Positions 51,645-59,987 of a stretch of 64,000 nt of DNA are shown piece after piece. Both the position numbers and the translations under genes were made by a program. The notes below the pieces were generated by a model. It was given only the letters and a program-made list of their open reading frames with translations. It searched no databases and was not told where the DNA came from. This stretch comes from SHZL01 sp963708905 (GTDB lineage Bacteria; Pseudomonadota; Gammaproteobacteria; Xanthomonadales; SZUA-36): assembly GCA_963708905.1 (NCBI GenBank), contig CAVPUV010000027.1:86630-150629 (forward strand). The letters are read 5' to 3'. Positions within the stretch are counted from its first letter, which is position 1. Each line of letters starts with the position of its first letter.

Positions 51645-52910
51645 TCAGGAAAACGGCTGGTCGATCGACGGCGGGGGCACTGAAAACCACTTGGGCCCGG
51701 TCGCGGTGATATACATGCAATCCTCCAGCCGCACCCCGAATTGGCCATAAGTATAGATCCCGGGTTCGTTGGAAAAGCACATACCGGGCTGCAGCACGGT
51801 CGCTTCTCCGCCCACCAGGTTGATGCGTTCATGGCCGTCCAGACCGATGCCATGGCCCAGCCGATGCGGTGTTCCCGGTATTTTGTAGCCCGGCCCGTAA
51901 CCCAGGGATGCGTAGTAAGCCCTTACCGTGTCATCGACTTTGCCTGCGGGCGTTCCGACCTGCGCCGTCTCGAACGCCAGCTGCTGGCCGCGGCGGACGG
52001 TTTCCCACACCCGGCGCTGCTTACTCGAAGGTTCCCCATGAACAAAAGTGCGTGAGATATCCGACTGGTAGCCCTGGTAAGTGCAGCCGCAGTCCATCAG
52101 AACAATTTCCTCCTCGCGAACTTTTTGCGGCTGGCGGGAACCGTGAGGATAGGCGCTGGCCTCGCCCAGCAGGATCAACTGGAACTCCGGGTTGCCGCCA
52201 AAATCCGTCGTCGCGCTGGCCATCATCCCGGATATGTCCTGCGGCTCCATGCCGGCGGCAATTTTTGCGTAGGTTTTGCGGTAAGCGGCCAGGGTGATAT
52301 CGCTGGCGCGCTGCATCAATTGCAGTTCGTGAGTCGACTTGTACATGCGGCAGCCCAGCGTGACCTCGCTGCCCGAGACCATGTCGATGTGCGGATTGAC
52401 CTTGTTCAGTTCGGACACCACGAAATAGCGCACGGTCTCCTCCAGCGCCAGTGGTTTGCCGAGCGCAGCACGGTCCTGCAAGATGCCGTTGATCAGCTGC
52501 AGCGGGTTTTCATTCTCATTCCAGGTTCTGACGTCATCGCCAAAAGCCATGCTTTCCCGCACCGAGGGCTCCTCGAAATAAGGCGTGACCACGGCGATCT
52601 CACCCTGCGCGGGAATGACAACGGCCGTCAGGCGCTCGCTTCGCCACCAGGAAATCCCGGTGAAATAGAGCATCGACGATCCGGGTTCGAGCAGCAGCGC
52701 GCCCATTCCGGCTGCTCGCATCAGCTCCTGGGCTTTTGCCACCCGCGCCTGGCGTTCTTCCGTCGTAATGGCGGGCAGTGGGGCAAACTGCGGCTGCGGG
52801 AAATCTTCCGCCTGCGCCAGTAACGAGGAGATGGTAAATTTTGGCGCCAGCAGCAGGGCGCCGGCGCCAACGGCACCGGTCTTCAGCAAATTTCGTTTGG
52901 ACAATACCAT
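51645..52910 (-). CDS. M24 metallopeptidase (Xaa-Pro aminopeptidase-like), exported
   Basis: 421 residues from ATG 52910 (AAGG seven bases upstream). The N-terminus SKRNLLKTGAVGAGALLLAP resembles a Tat-type signal with a KR in place of RR. The creatinase N-domain precedes the M24 domain with metal ligands MDCGCTYQGYQSDIS (Asp, Asp), HRLGHGIG (His), NEPGIY (Glu) and VRLEDC (Glu). It should cleave N-terminal residues before proline, in the periplasm. Confidence 0.92.
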   Translation of the reverse strand: MVLSKRNLLKTGAVGAGALLLAPKFTISSLLAQAEDFPQPQFAPLPAITTEERQARVAKAQELMRAAGMGALLLEPGSSMLYFTGISWWRSERLTAVVIPAQGEIAVVTPYFEEPSVRESMAFGDDVRTWNENENPLQLINGILQDRAALGKPLALEETVRYFVVSELNKVNPHIDMVSGSEVTLGCRMYKSTHELQLMQRASDITLAAYRKTYAKIAAGMEPQDISGMMASATTDFGGNPEFQLILLGEASAYPHGSRQPQKVREEEIVLMDCGCTYQGYQSDISRTFVHGEPSSKQRRVWETVRRGQQLAFETAQVGTPAGKVDDTVRAYYASLGYGPGYKIPGTPHRLGHGIGLDGHERINLVGGEATVLQPGMCFSNEPGIYTYGQFGVRLEDCMYITATGPKWFSVPPPSIDQPFS

Positions 52911-52963
52911 GGCATACCTTGCACGATCGGCTGAGGTTGAACCACTCCCGCCAGGAGTAGATG

Positions 52964-52989
52964 AAAAAAGGGGCAACAGCTGTTGCCCC
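52964..52989 (-). terminator. Perfect-palindrome terminator upstream of the M24 gene
   Basis: GGGGCAACAGCTGTTGCCCC (52970-52989) is a perfect 20-base palindrome followed on the minus strand by six T residues (52969-52964). It lies 210 bases past the stop of the large TonB receptor and 54 bases before the M24 start, and would end transcripts coming from the receptor. Confidence 0.85.
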
Positions 52990-52991
52990 TA

Positions 52992-53169
52992 GCCCGCATG
53001 TTGCACCAGTGCTCGTAGCGAGACGGTTCAGGAGTGCGTCATGGCTGGCTTTCGCGACCGAGGAGCGCGCAGGCATAGTCGCCACTATGTCGAGCACTCC
53101 GACCGAGTGAAAGCCAGACAGGGCGTGCTCCTGGGCCGTCGCAGTAGAGGACTGGTGCAACATGCGGGC
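52992..53169. repeat. 178-bp palindromic MITE-like element with 19-bp terminal inverted repeats
   Basis: GCCCGCATGTTGCACCAGT (52992-53010) and its exact complement at 53151-53169 bound it. Inner arms pair imperfectly (GCTGGCTTTC with GAAAGCCAGA; AGGAGTGCG with CGTGCTCCT). No coding sequence. It lies between a terminator and the TonB receptor stop. Unrelated in sequence to the other two element families in the window. Confidence 0.85.
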
Positions 53170-53198
53170 CAGCTCTCAATCCGCAGCCGGACAAGCGC

Positions 53199-56100
53199 TC
53201 AGAAACTGAAGCGCAGGCCGAGTTGGATGCGGTAGGTCGACGGCAGCCGCGCGATCGCCGGATTGCCGACAACGGTATCGGGGCTGACCACATCACCCGA
53301 GACAGGTGTCAGGATGTATTGCGAACCGTCGGCGCTGATGGCCACGTTTGCCGGCGCCACGTTGGACGGTTCAGAGAAGTTCTCCAGGCGTCCCCATTCC
53401 CTGTTGATCAGGTTGCCCAGGTTTTCGACATCGAGGATGACTTCAAGCCTCTTGTCACCCCAGGCCCCGAGCTCCTGCAGCAAACGCAGGTTGAACAGGT
53501 TGGACCATTCGCTCGAGCAGGCATTGCGCTCGACGATCTTGCCACGGCTGTTGCGCAGGCAGGCCTCGCTGTCAATAAAGCCGTCCAGGTTGGCCAGAAA
53601 CGCCGGATCGCCGGTAACCAGCGGATCGTCCAGCCCGGTGGGCACATAGAACAGCTGCGAACCCGGATTGTCCGCTTCGCTGCCAAAGTCCGCCAGGAAG
53701 GTGCCGCCGAAAGGAGCATTGGCGCTGCCAAAAACATAGCTGTAGTGCAAACCGGTGCGGCCGATATAAACCAGGCTGACCCGGGTCATGCGGTCACCCC
53801 ACAGATCCTTGCTCCAATCCAGCGTGGCGGTTACCCGGTCGGGTGTTTCAAAACGCGAATCCGACAGCGAGGGATTGTTCAGGTCCGACTGGGGATCCAT
53901 GGCAAAGGTTTCAAATCCGACGAAGCGGTTGTAGGAGCGAATTTCATCCAGGTTCTGGTGGGCATAGCCCAGTGTGGCGTCGAAACTGCCACTGTCCGTA
54001 TCCCAACTCTTGGCCAGATTCAGCGTGTAAATCTCACCACCGCCGCGTGACGTATTCCTGACGATATAGTCGCCATCAGCCGGGAAGTCGTAAATGGGAC
54101 GGCCATCCGGGGCGGTGCCAACCACCTGGCGACGGCCTTCAAAGATGTCGTAGCCATTTTTTACATCGGTATGGGTGACCTCGCCGGAAATCAACCAATC
54201 ATCGCCCAGCGGACCCAGGTTGGCGGTGTAATCGAAGCCCAGGGTGAATTTCCACGTGCTGAGGATATCGAAATCCGGATCGATCGCATCGACAGCCCCG
54301 ACCGGATTGGGTCCGATAAATTGCTGGAAATTCTCGAAGGCCACATTCGGATCCGGCAATGCCGCTACCGCGGCGGCAATGGCGTCGGACACGGGTGGCC
54401 CGAAGAACGGCGCCAGGAAGGTGGCGAAGGTGCGGGTGATGCTGTTGCCGGCATAGCTGTTGGACAACATGATCAAGGGCGTGCCGCCGCCGAACAGGCC
54501 GCCGCCGCCATGCACGGCCAGCCGGTCGGTGGCCGACCAGTTAAAGCCGAACCGCGGTGAGAACAGGTCCTTGCCATCGAGGTTTTCGGTATTGCTGAAA
54601 CCATTACGCTCGAGGAAGAACGGGTTCTCAACGACCGGATCATTGTTCGAATAGGTATCGTAACGCAGACCCAATTTAAACGTCAGCGAATCGGTCGGAG
54701 CCCACTCGTCCTGTAAATAGAAGCTGTCGACCTGCAGGGAGAAGTTCGCCTCGGCGTCCTTGGCAACACCGGTATTGGAGTTGCCATAGAGCACAAAGCC
54801 GACGTTGCGGTTGCGCAGGTCGTCCAGACTGAAGAAATTGTACTGACCCTTGGAGAAAGGCAGGAACAGGTTACGCACGGTATGCTCTTCCTGCTCCCAG
54901 CCGGCGGTCAGGGTGTGGTCGCCCGCCACGTAGTCCACTTTGAACTTGATCTGGTCCGTTGAATTGTCCAGTTCATTGGAATGGCGGAAGCGGTCACCGC
55001 CGGCGCCGATAAACCCGCCACCGGCGGTGAAAACGGCAAAGTCAGGCGTGTCGGAATTGACGCTGATCTGGCGGTTTTTTACATCCTTGAAGCCGAGCTT
55101 GAATTCCGTGGACAGGCGGTCAGTCCAGTGTGAAAACAGTTGGAACGAGTAAGCATCCAGGGTTTCATTGATGTTATAACGGTTGGACTGCAGGATGGCC
55201 AGTTCCGGGAAATCGTCGAACAACACATCACCGTCGGCACGCTGGTAACTGCCCACGGCGCGGTGATCGTCATTGATGAACCAGTCCAGCTTGACCAGGA
55301 TTTTCTCATCCTGATCCTTGTCCTCGGCCTCAAAAGTACCCGGATCGAAGCCATAGACCGTCTTGAATATATCGATGGCCTCATCCACGTCGGCCTGCGT
55401 TACACCGGTAATATTGTCGATGGTCCGGGTATTCGATGGCACGGTGGTTTCGAATTTTTCATAGGCGACGAAGAAAAACAAGCGGTCCTTGATAATTGGG
55501 CCGCCAAAGGTGGCGCCGTAGGTATCTTCGTCAAAATTGCCGATTCCCAGGTTTTCCCCCTTGGACTTATTGCCGGTCCAGTTATCCCCGGTGGTAAAGC
55601 CATAAGCGCTGCCGTGGAAATCATTGGTGCCTGACTTGGTTACCACATTGATGTTGCCGCCGACAAAGTTGCCGTAGGTCACATCGAAAGGCGACACGTT
55701 GACTTCCAGGGCCTGAATCGCATCGATCGAGATCGGTGTCCTTTGGGTGGCCGAGGCATTCTGCGACAGACCAAAGTTGTCATTCTGCGACACGCCGTCG
55801 ATGGTCACGCTGTTGTAGCGATAATTGCCCCCGGCGATGGACACGGCCGGACCACGGGCGACACTGTTGTCCACCTGGATTTTGGGGTCGGTCGCCAGTG
55901 TGCTGACAAAATCCCTGGAAATGGAGGGAATCCCCTCGATGGTCTCGCGTTTGAAATCACTGCCCGAGCCAAATTTGAGTCTTTCGGCCTGCTTTTGCCC
56001 CACGACAACCACTTCTTCCAGCTCGGAGATTCTGGCTGATACGGCCAGATCCACCAGCCCGGTTTCACCTATCACAAGGAAAATGTCTTCAATGGCCTCG

Positions 56101-56393
56101 GCGGTATAGCGGGTCCTGTCGGCCGACTCGACCCGGTACGGCCCGCCAACCTGCAAGCCGCGCGCGGTGACGAGACCGGCAGCATTCGAGGTCAGGGTAA
56201 CTGAGCGCTGCGTTGGTAAATGCGTGATGCGCACATCAACGCCGCCGACGGCATTGCCGTTCAGGTCAACGACGGTCACCCTGAGTTGCGAGGACGTGCT
56301 TTGAGCAAAAGCCGGGAGGGCAGCAAGCGCCAGGACGGCGCCCAGCAATACCGGCAGCAACCCGCGTCGCAGGATAGGTGATGAAAATCTCAT
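53199..56393 (-). CDS. Oar-like TonB-dependent receptor with carboxypeptidase-regulatory-like N-domain
   Basis: 1,064 residues. Signal peptide (LLPVLLGAVLALAALPAFAQ), a carboxypeptidase-regulatory-like beta-sandwich (about 36-120, LRVTVVDLNGNAVGGVDVRI), TonB box-like EEVVVVGQKQ, a plug (PAVSIAGGNYRYNSVTIDGV, NINVVTKSGTNDFHGSAYGF) and a large barrel ending YRIQLGLRFSF. This class, common in bacteria that degrade proteins or large polymers, handles large ligands; the adjacent exported M24 peptidase fits peptide use, but that is inference. AAGGAGC lies just before the ATG region. Confidence 0.94.
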   Translation of the reverse strand: MRFSSPILRRGLLPVLLGAVLALAALPAFAQSTSSQLRVTVVDLNGNAVGGVDVRITHLPTQRSVTLTSNAAGLVTARGLQVGGPYRVESADRTRYTAEAIEDIFLVIGETGLVDLAVSARISELEEVVVVGQKQAERLKFGSGSDFKRETIEGIPSISRDFVSTLATDPKIQVDNSVARGPAVSIAGGNYRYNSVTIDGVSQNDNFGLSQNASATQRTPISIDAIQALEVNVSPFDVTYGNFVGGNINVVTKSGTNDFHGSAYGFTTGDNWTGNKSKGENLGIGNFDEDTYGATFGGPIIKDRLFFFVAYEKFETTVPSNTRTIDNITGVTQADVDEAIDIFKTVYGFDPGTFEAEDKDQDEKILVKLDWFINDDHRAVGSYQRADGDVLFDDFPELAILQSNRYNINETLDAYSFQLFSHWTDRLSTEFKLGFKDVKNRQISVNSDTPDFAVFTAGGGFIGAGGDRFRHSNELDNSTDQIKFKVDYVAGDHTLTAGWEQEEHTVRNLFLPFSKGQYNFFSLDDLRNRNVGFVLYGNSNTGVAKDAEANFSLQVDSFYLQDEWAPTDSLTFKLGLRYDTYSNNDPVVENPFFLERNGFSNTENLDGKDLFSPRFGFNWSATDRLAVHGGGGLFGGGTPLIMLSNSYAGNSITRTFATFLAPFFGPPVSDAIAAAVAALPDPNVAFENFQQFIGPNPVGAVDAIDPDFDILSTWKFTLGFDYTANLGPLGDDWLISGEVTHTDVKNGYDIFEGRRQVVGTAPDGRPIYDFPADGDYIVRNTSRGGGEIYTLNLAKSWDTDSGSFDATLGYAHQNLDEIRSYNRFVGFETFAMDPQSDLNNPSLSDSRFETPDRVTATLDWSKDLWGDRMTRVSLVYIGRTGLHYSYVFGSANAPFGGTFLADFGSEADNPGSQLFYVPTGLDDPLVTGDPAFLANLDGFIDSEACLRNSRGKIVERNACSSEWSNLFNLRLLQELGAWGDKRLEVILDVENLGNLINREWGRLENFSEPSNVAPANVAISADGSQYILTPVSGDVVSPDTVVGNPAIARLPSTYRIQLGLRFSF

Positions 56394-56574
56394 GGTAGCT
56401 CCTTAATTTTTCGATAGGCTGGAATAGCCTGATTTAACGGAACATAGACTGTGTGCGGCGAATAATACACTAATTTAACAATTTAATAACGTGCTGCGGG
56501 GACACGCTCAGGCGCGCCCGCCAGCTGTTCCTGCTAATCAATTGCAGAACAAGCTGTTGCGGAGCGCCTGGGCG

Positions 56575-56730
56575 TTAAGGAAACTCTGAGTAATTCAGAG
56601 TTTTCGTGGCACAGGGATGTGCCACCATTTTCAATGAGTGCAACTCATTGAAAATGAAGCCAGACAAAAATCACATTTTTTGTTTGGCGTGCTCTGATAA
56701 TGCATGGATGCATTATTCAGAGCTTTCTTA
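56575..56730. repeat. Multi-hairpin repeat element, long copy (copy 2)
   Basis: 156 bp with five stems in a row: AAACTCTGA/TCAGAGTTT; GTGGCAC/GTGCCAC; ATTTTCAATGAGT/ACTCATTGAAAAT; GCCAGACAAAAA/TTTTTGTTTGGC; and TAATGCATGGATGCATTA. The outer ends TTAAGGAAA and GCTTTCTTA also pair. The third and fourth hairpins are absent from copy 1 (37924-38014). Its right end supplies the TAA stop of the minus-strand 760-aa gene. Confidence 0.85.
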
Positions 56731-59010
56731 GATAAACGGCTCTGCGCGCTGGATGAGTTCATCCAGCCCGGGCTCATCGGGGTTGCGCGGTTTGCCGGGG
56801 TGGATGATGCAGACCTGACAGCTTTCCGCGGCCTCGACCAATTGCCGGTAGGTCCCGGCATCCGCGTCGGCGATATAGGCCCGTTGGTCTTCATCATAAG
56901 CGAACATGCGCTTGTTGATGCCGGTACATTCGTTGCAACTGGTGCAGCGAATCGACTCGATCCAGGCTTGATCCGGGTTCATGACGGGTGCCGGGGCAGG
57001 GGCCGTTACCACCTGCGCCGCGGCAGCCTCTGAGCCCTGGGCCAGGTTGAGGTTGGCAGCCAAATCCTGCGGTGCTGCAGCCGTGGCCGGCACCACTGCC
57101 GGCGCAGCAGGCATGGCCCCGCCTGCCGCCTGGCGGTCAGCCAGCAGCTGTTCCTTTTCCTGTTGCCAGGCCTGCCGGGCTTGTGCCAGCAAGGCACAGG
57201 CATGGGAATTGTGTATGCCGCCAAGCTCCTGCAGACCGCGCCATTGGTCGCGGCAGCGGCGTGCGCCATCGACCAGCCGCTGATCCACGATGGCCCGTTG
57301 CAAATGCCTGCTTTCGTCGATCACCCACACATAAGGCACGGTGTTCACCCCGGCCTTATCACCCAGCTCAAGAAACGCATCGACGGCAACCATGCCCTCG
57401 TGCCATTCCTTGCTGGCAACGGCAGCGATATGACCGGCATGGCGCCAATCGCCGGCCACATGATCAGCCAGCGTGAATGACACAGTTTCACGCTGTCTCT
57501 TGTGTTCGGGGTCTTCATAATCGAGCGGGTGGGAAGGCCAGTCGGCGGTGACCTGCGGATTGCCCTCCAGGCTGAAGCGCGCCGCCCGGTCAGTGCCCGC
57601 ATCCGGGTCGAACACAAAACAGGGAAAGGCACGGGATTCGGTTGCCGCGGCCGCCTTGAGATAGGGCTCCACCCCGTCGCTGTTGACCCCCGAGTAAATG
57701 CTGAACAAGCCCGGGCGATGGCCGGCGAGCCCGCGCAACAGCGCTCCCTGCAGACGGTAGAGGGAAGAAGCAGCCGCCTGCAATACGAATACCCCATTGA
57801 GGCCCAGCGCCATGCTGGCCAGCTGCGCTCCACGCGCGCCGAATGCCAGGGCCCCGGCGTCCACCGGCAGGTCCCCGAGGATATCGTCGCTCTGCACCAG
57901 GACCTTGAACGGCAGGCCGGAACCCAGGATATCCAGCAGCATGCTTTGCTGCGCCGCGGACCCGCTCCCGGCGGCGACACAGACCAGGTACGAAGGGAAC
58001 AAGGCGATATCTTCCGCACTCAGGGATTCGGCGCCAAAACAACTGAAGAAGCGGTCGTGCTGGGCCGCGTCATAATGGTTGGCCATTTCCAGTTCCGCGA
58101 TGCTGATGGCGCGAATGAGTTCGGCCATGTCGGGCAAGCGTTTGCGAAAAGCGGCAAGCGCTTTGCTGCAACTGTCAAACTCAAACCTGAAAACCGGCTT
58201 GCTGCGTGGTATGGCGCTGGAATTCCGCCCCGAGGCGACAAATCGCTGCGATTCGAGCACGGCGATGGCGTGCTGGATTCTGCGGCGCCGGTCCTGCGGC
58301 ATGGCAGCGCCGGCCGGCACCGTGCCCAGCACTTCCGCCATGCGCTGGAAATCGAACAACACCTGGTCCGATTTACCCATGGAGTTTTCCAGGTGCTGCG
58401 CATCGCGCGCCTGGTCGCTGTGCAGTAAATCGACCCGCAACAGGTCGCCAAGCTTCCACTTGAGGTATTCGATCCGATCGCCAAGCTGGCGCTCTGCAGC
58501 TTGGCGCGCCGTTGACCAGACATGGCTGAGCAGTCTGGCCGGCAACTGACCATCACAAGCGACCACCCAGCCGCGGTGGCGGACGGCTTCACGGGCTTTG
58601 CGCAGGTTGTCGCTCAGTTCCTTGCGTGAGTGCTTGCCGGCCGCAGCCAGCAGTTTGTCCTGGGCCGCATCCCAGAGGGCCGAAAGCCAGTCCGGGTTAC
58701 CGCGGGCGACCATGCCTCTGAGTTCCTGTTCGAGACTGAGGACCTGGCGCCGCATCGGCTCACCGGCCTTGCCTGGTGGCGCCAGCTCCCGCAGCAGCTC
58801 GTCGATGATAGCGGCAAGGGATTTGACACCCGCCCCTGCAGGACCGTCAGTGAGCAGCACCAGCGGAAAGTCGTAGCGCAACCCGGTCAAATCATGAAAA
58901 TCGCCGAACAGCGCCGGCTGCAGGCCCGGGGGTTTTTCTTCGCCCATCGCGGCGAGCGGCCGCTGGCCCAGCAGGTAAAACGTGGCCAGCTGTGATGATG
59001 CCGTGTTCAT
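56728..59010 (-). CDS. Large OFOR-operon protein with C-terminal 4Fe-4S ferredoxin domain (unknown class)
   Basis: 760 residues. The C-terminus (689-760) is a single-cluster ferredoxin-like domain: CTSCNEC (Cys689, 692, 695), NKRMFAYDEDQRAYIADADA, then ESCQVC (Cys731, 734) and IIHPGKP, as in the ferredoxin segments of pyruvate:ferredoxin oxidoreductases. The middle (about 330-600; FPSYLVCVAAGSGSAAQQSM, FGARGAQLASMALGLNGVFV, PGLFSIYSGV) vaguely recalls TPP-domain regions of such enzymes but lacks a GDG...N TPP motif. The N-terminal 300 residues are helical and unrecognised. A Pro/Ala linker (about 640-680) joins the ferredoxin. ATGA overlap with the beta subunit. Probably the electron-transfer or scaffold subunit of the complex. 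Confidence 0.7.
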   Translation of the reverse strand: MNTASSQLATFYLLGQRPLAAMGEEKPPGLQPALFGDFHDLTGLRYDFPLVLLTDGPAGAGVKSLAAIIDELLRELAPPGKAGEPMRRQVLSLEQELRGMVARGNPDWLSALWDAAQDKLLAAAGKHSRKELSDNLRKAREAVRHRGWVVACDGQLPARLLSHVWSTARQAAERQLGDRIEYLKWKLGDLLRVDLLHSDQARDAQHLENSMGKSDQVLFDFQRMAEVLGTVPAGAAMPQDRRRRIQHAIAVLESQRFVASGRNSSAIPRSKPVFRFEFDSCSKALAAFRKRLPDMAELIRAISIAELEMANHYDAAQHDRFFSCFGAESLSAEDIALFPSYLVCVAAGSGSAAQQSMLLDILGSGLPFKVLVQSDDILGDLPVDAGALAFGARGAQLASMALGLNGVFVLQAAASSLYRLQGALLRGLAGHRPGLFSIYSGVNSDGVEPYLKAAAATESRAFPCFVFDPDAGTDRAARFSLEGNPQVTADWPSHPLDYEDPEHKRQRETVSFTLADHVAGDWRHAGHIAAVASKEWHEGMVAVDAFLELGDKAGVNTVPYVWVIDESRHLQRAIVDQRLVDGARRCRDQWRGLQELGGIHNSHACALLAQARQAWQQEKEQLLADRQAAGGAMPAAPAVVPATAAAPQDLAANLNLAQGSEAAAAQVVTAPAPAPVMNPDQAWIESIRCTSCNECTGINKRMFAYDEDQRAYIADADAGTYRQLVEAAESCQVCIIHPGKPRNPDEPGLDELIQRAEPFI

Positions 59011-59987
59011 GGTGCGCTCACCCCCGCCGGATAGATCGTGAACTTGTCGAGTTCTTTTTCCAGAAACCCGGTAACCGCCGCCGGGGTAGCGAGCATGTCC
59101 GGAGCCTGCAGGTCCTCATAACAGGGCATCCCGGTGTTGCGGTAAAAAACTCCCACCGGGATGGGGTCATGGACCGTGGCGATATCTCTGGCCCGGCTGC
59201 GATCGGCGGGATCGTGTTCTTCCTGGTTGCTGTAAATCCGTGCCAGCTCGGGGCTGATACGGATACCATCCGCGTGGGTCAGAATCAGCATCCGTGCAGG
59301 ATCCTGCACCCATGGATCGTAGCGCGTGCCGAGGAATTCCGGGCATCGCTGCAGCACCCGCACAAAAGAAAACCCTTTGTGGTGAAAAGCCTTGGAGATG
59401 ATCTCGCGGGTGATGTCAGGTATCCAATCCGCGGTTTGAGCCACGAAGGATGCGTTGCGCACGCTCAAGCTGACGCTCAAGGGGTTGATGGGTTCGAGAT
59501 AAGAACCCCGCGGCGTGGTATTGCTCACCTGGCCTTGCGGGGACGTGGGAGAGGCCTGGTTCTTGGTCAGGCCGTAAATGCCGTTGTCCAGCAGCAGCAC
59601 GGTCATATTCATGTTGTAGCGTATGGCATGAATCCAGTGCGCGGTGCCGATGCTGCAGCAGTCGCCGTCGCCCATGATGACGAACACATTGAGGTCGGGC
59701 CGGCGCACCTTGATGCCCTCCGCGACCGGCAGCGCGCGGCCGTGCAGCCCGTGAAACCCGTAGGTTTTCATGTAGTGCGGGAAGCGGCTCGAGCAACCAA
59801 TGCCGGAAACGAATACGGTTTTTTCCGGGTGCAGATTCTCATCCCGGCACAGGCGCTGGATCGCGGTCAGCACGCCGTGGTCACCGCAACCAACGCACCA
59901 GCGGGGCAGCACGCTCTTGTAATCGTCGAGCGTGTAGTTTTCTTCTTCCAGCAGTCTGAGCATGCACTGCGATACAGGTGTGGTCAT
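59007..59987 (-). CDS. 2-oxoacid:ferredoxin oxidoreductase beta subunit
   Basis: 326 residues. TPP motif GDGDCCSIGTAHWIHAIRYN, MNMTVLLLDNGIYGLTKNQ. Cysteines WCVGCGDHG, GIGCSSRFPHY and LQRCPEF are positioned to hold one [4Fe-4S] cluster. SPTSPQGQVSNTTPRGSYLE fits the 2-oxoglutarate/pyruvate subfamily. It overlaps the alpha subunit stop by four bases. Substrate (2-oxoglutarate versus pyruvate or others) is undecided; homologous KorB and PorB share these motifs. Confidence 0.95.
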   Translation of the reverse strand: MTTPVSQCMLRLLEEENYTLDDYKSVLPRWCVGCGDHGVLTAIQRLCRDENLHPEKTVFVSGIGCSSRFPHYMKTYGFHGLHGRALPVAEGIKVRRPDLNVFVIMGDGDCCSIGTAHWIHAIRYNMNMTVLLLDNGIYGLTKNQASPTSPQGQVSNTTPRGSYLEPINPLSVSLSVRNASFVAQTADWIPDITREIISKAFHHKGFSFVRVLQRCPEFLGTRYDPWVQDPARMLILTHADGIRISPELARIYSNQEEHDPADRSRARDIATVHDPIPVGVFYRNTGMPCYEDLQAPDMLATPAAVTGFLEKELDKFTIYPAGVSAP

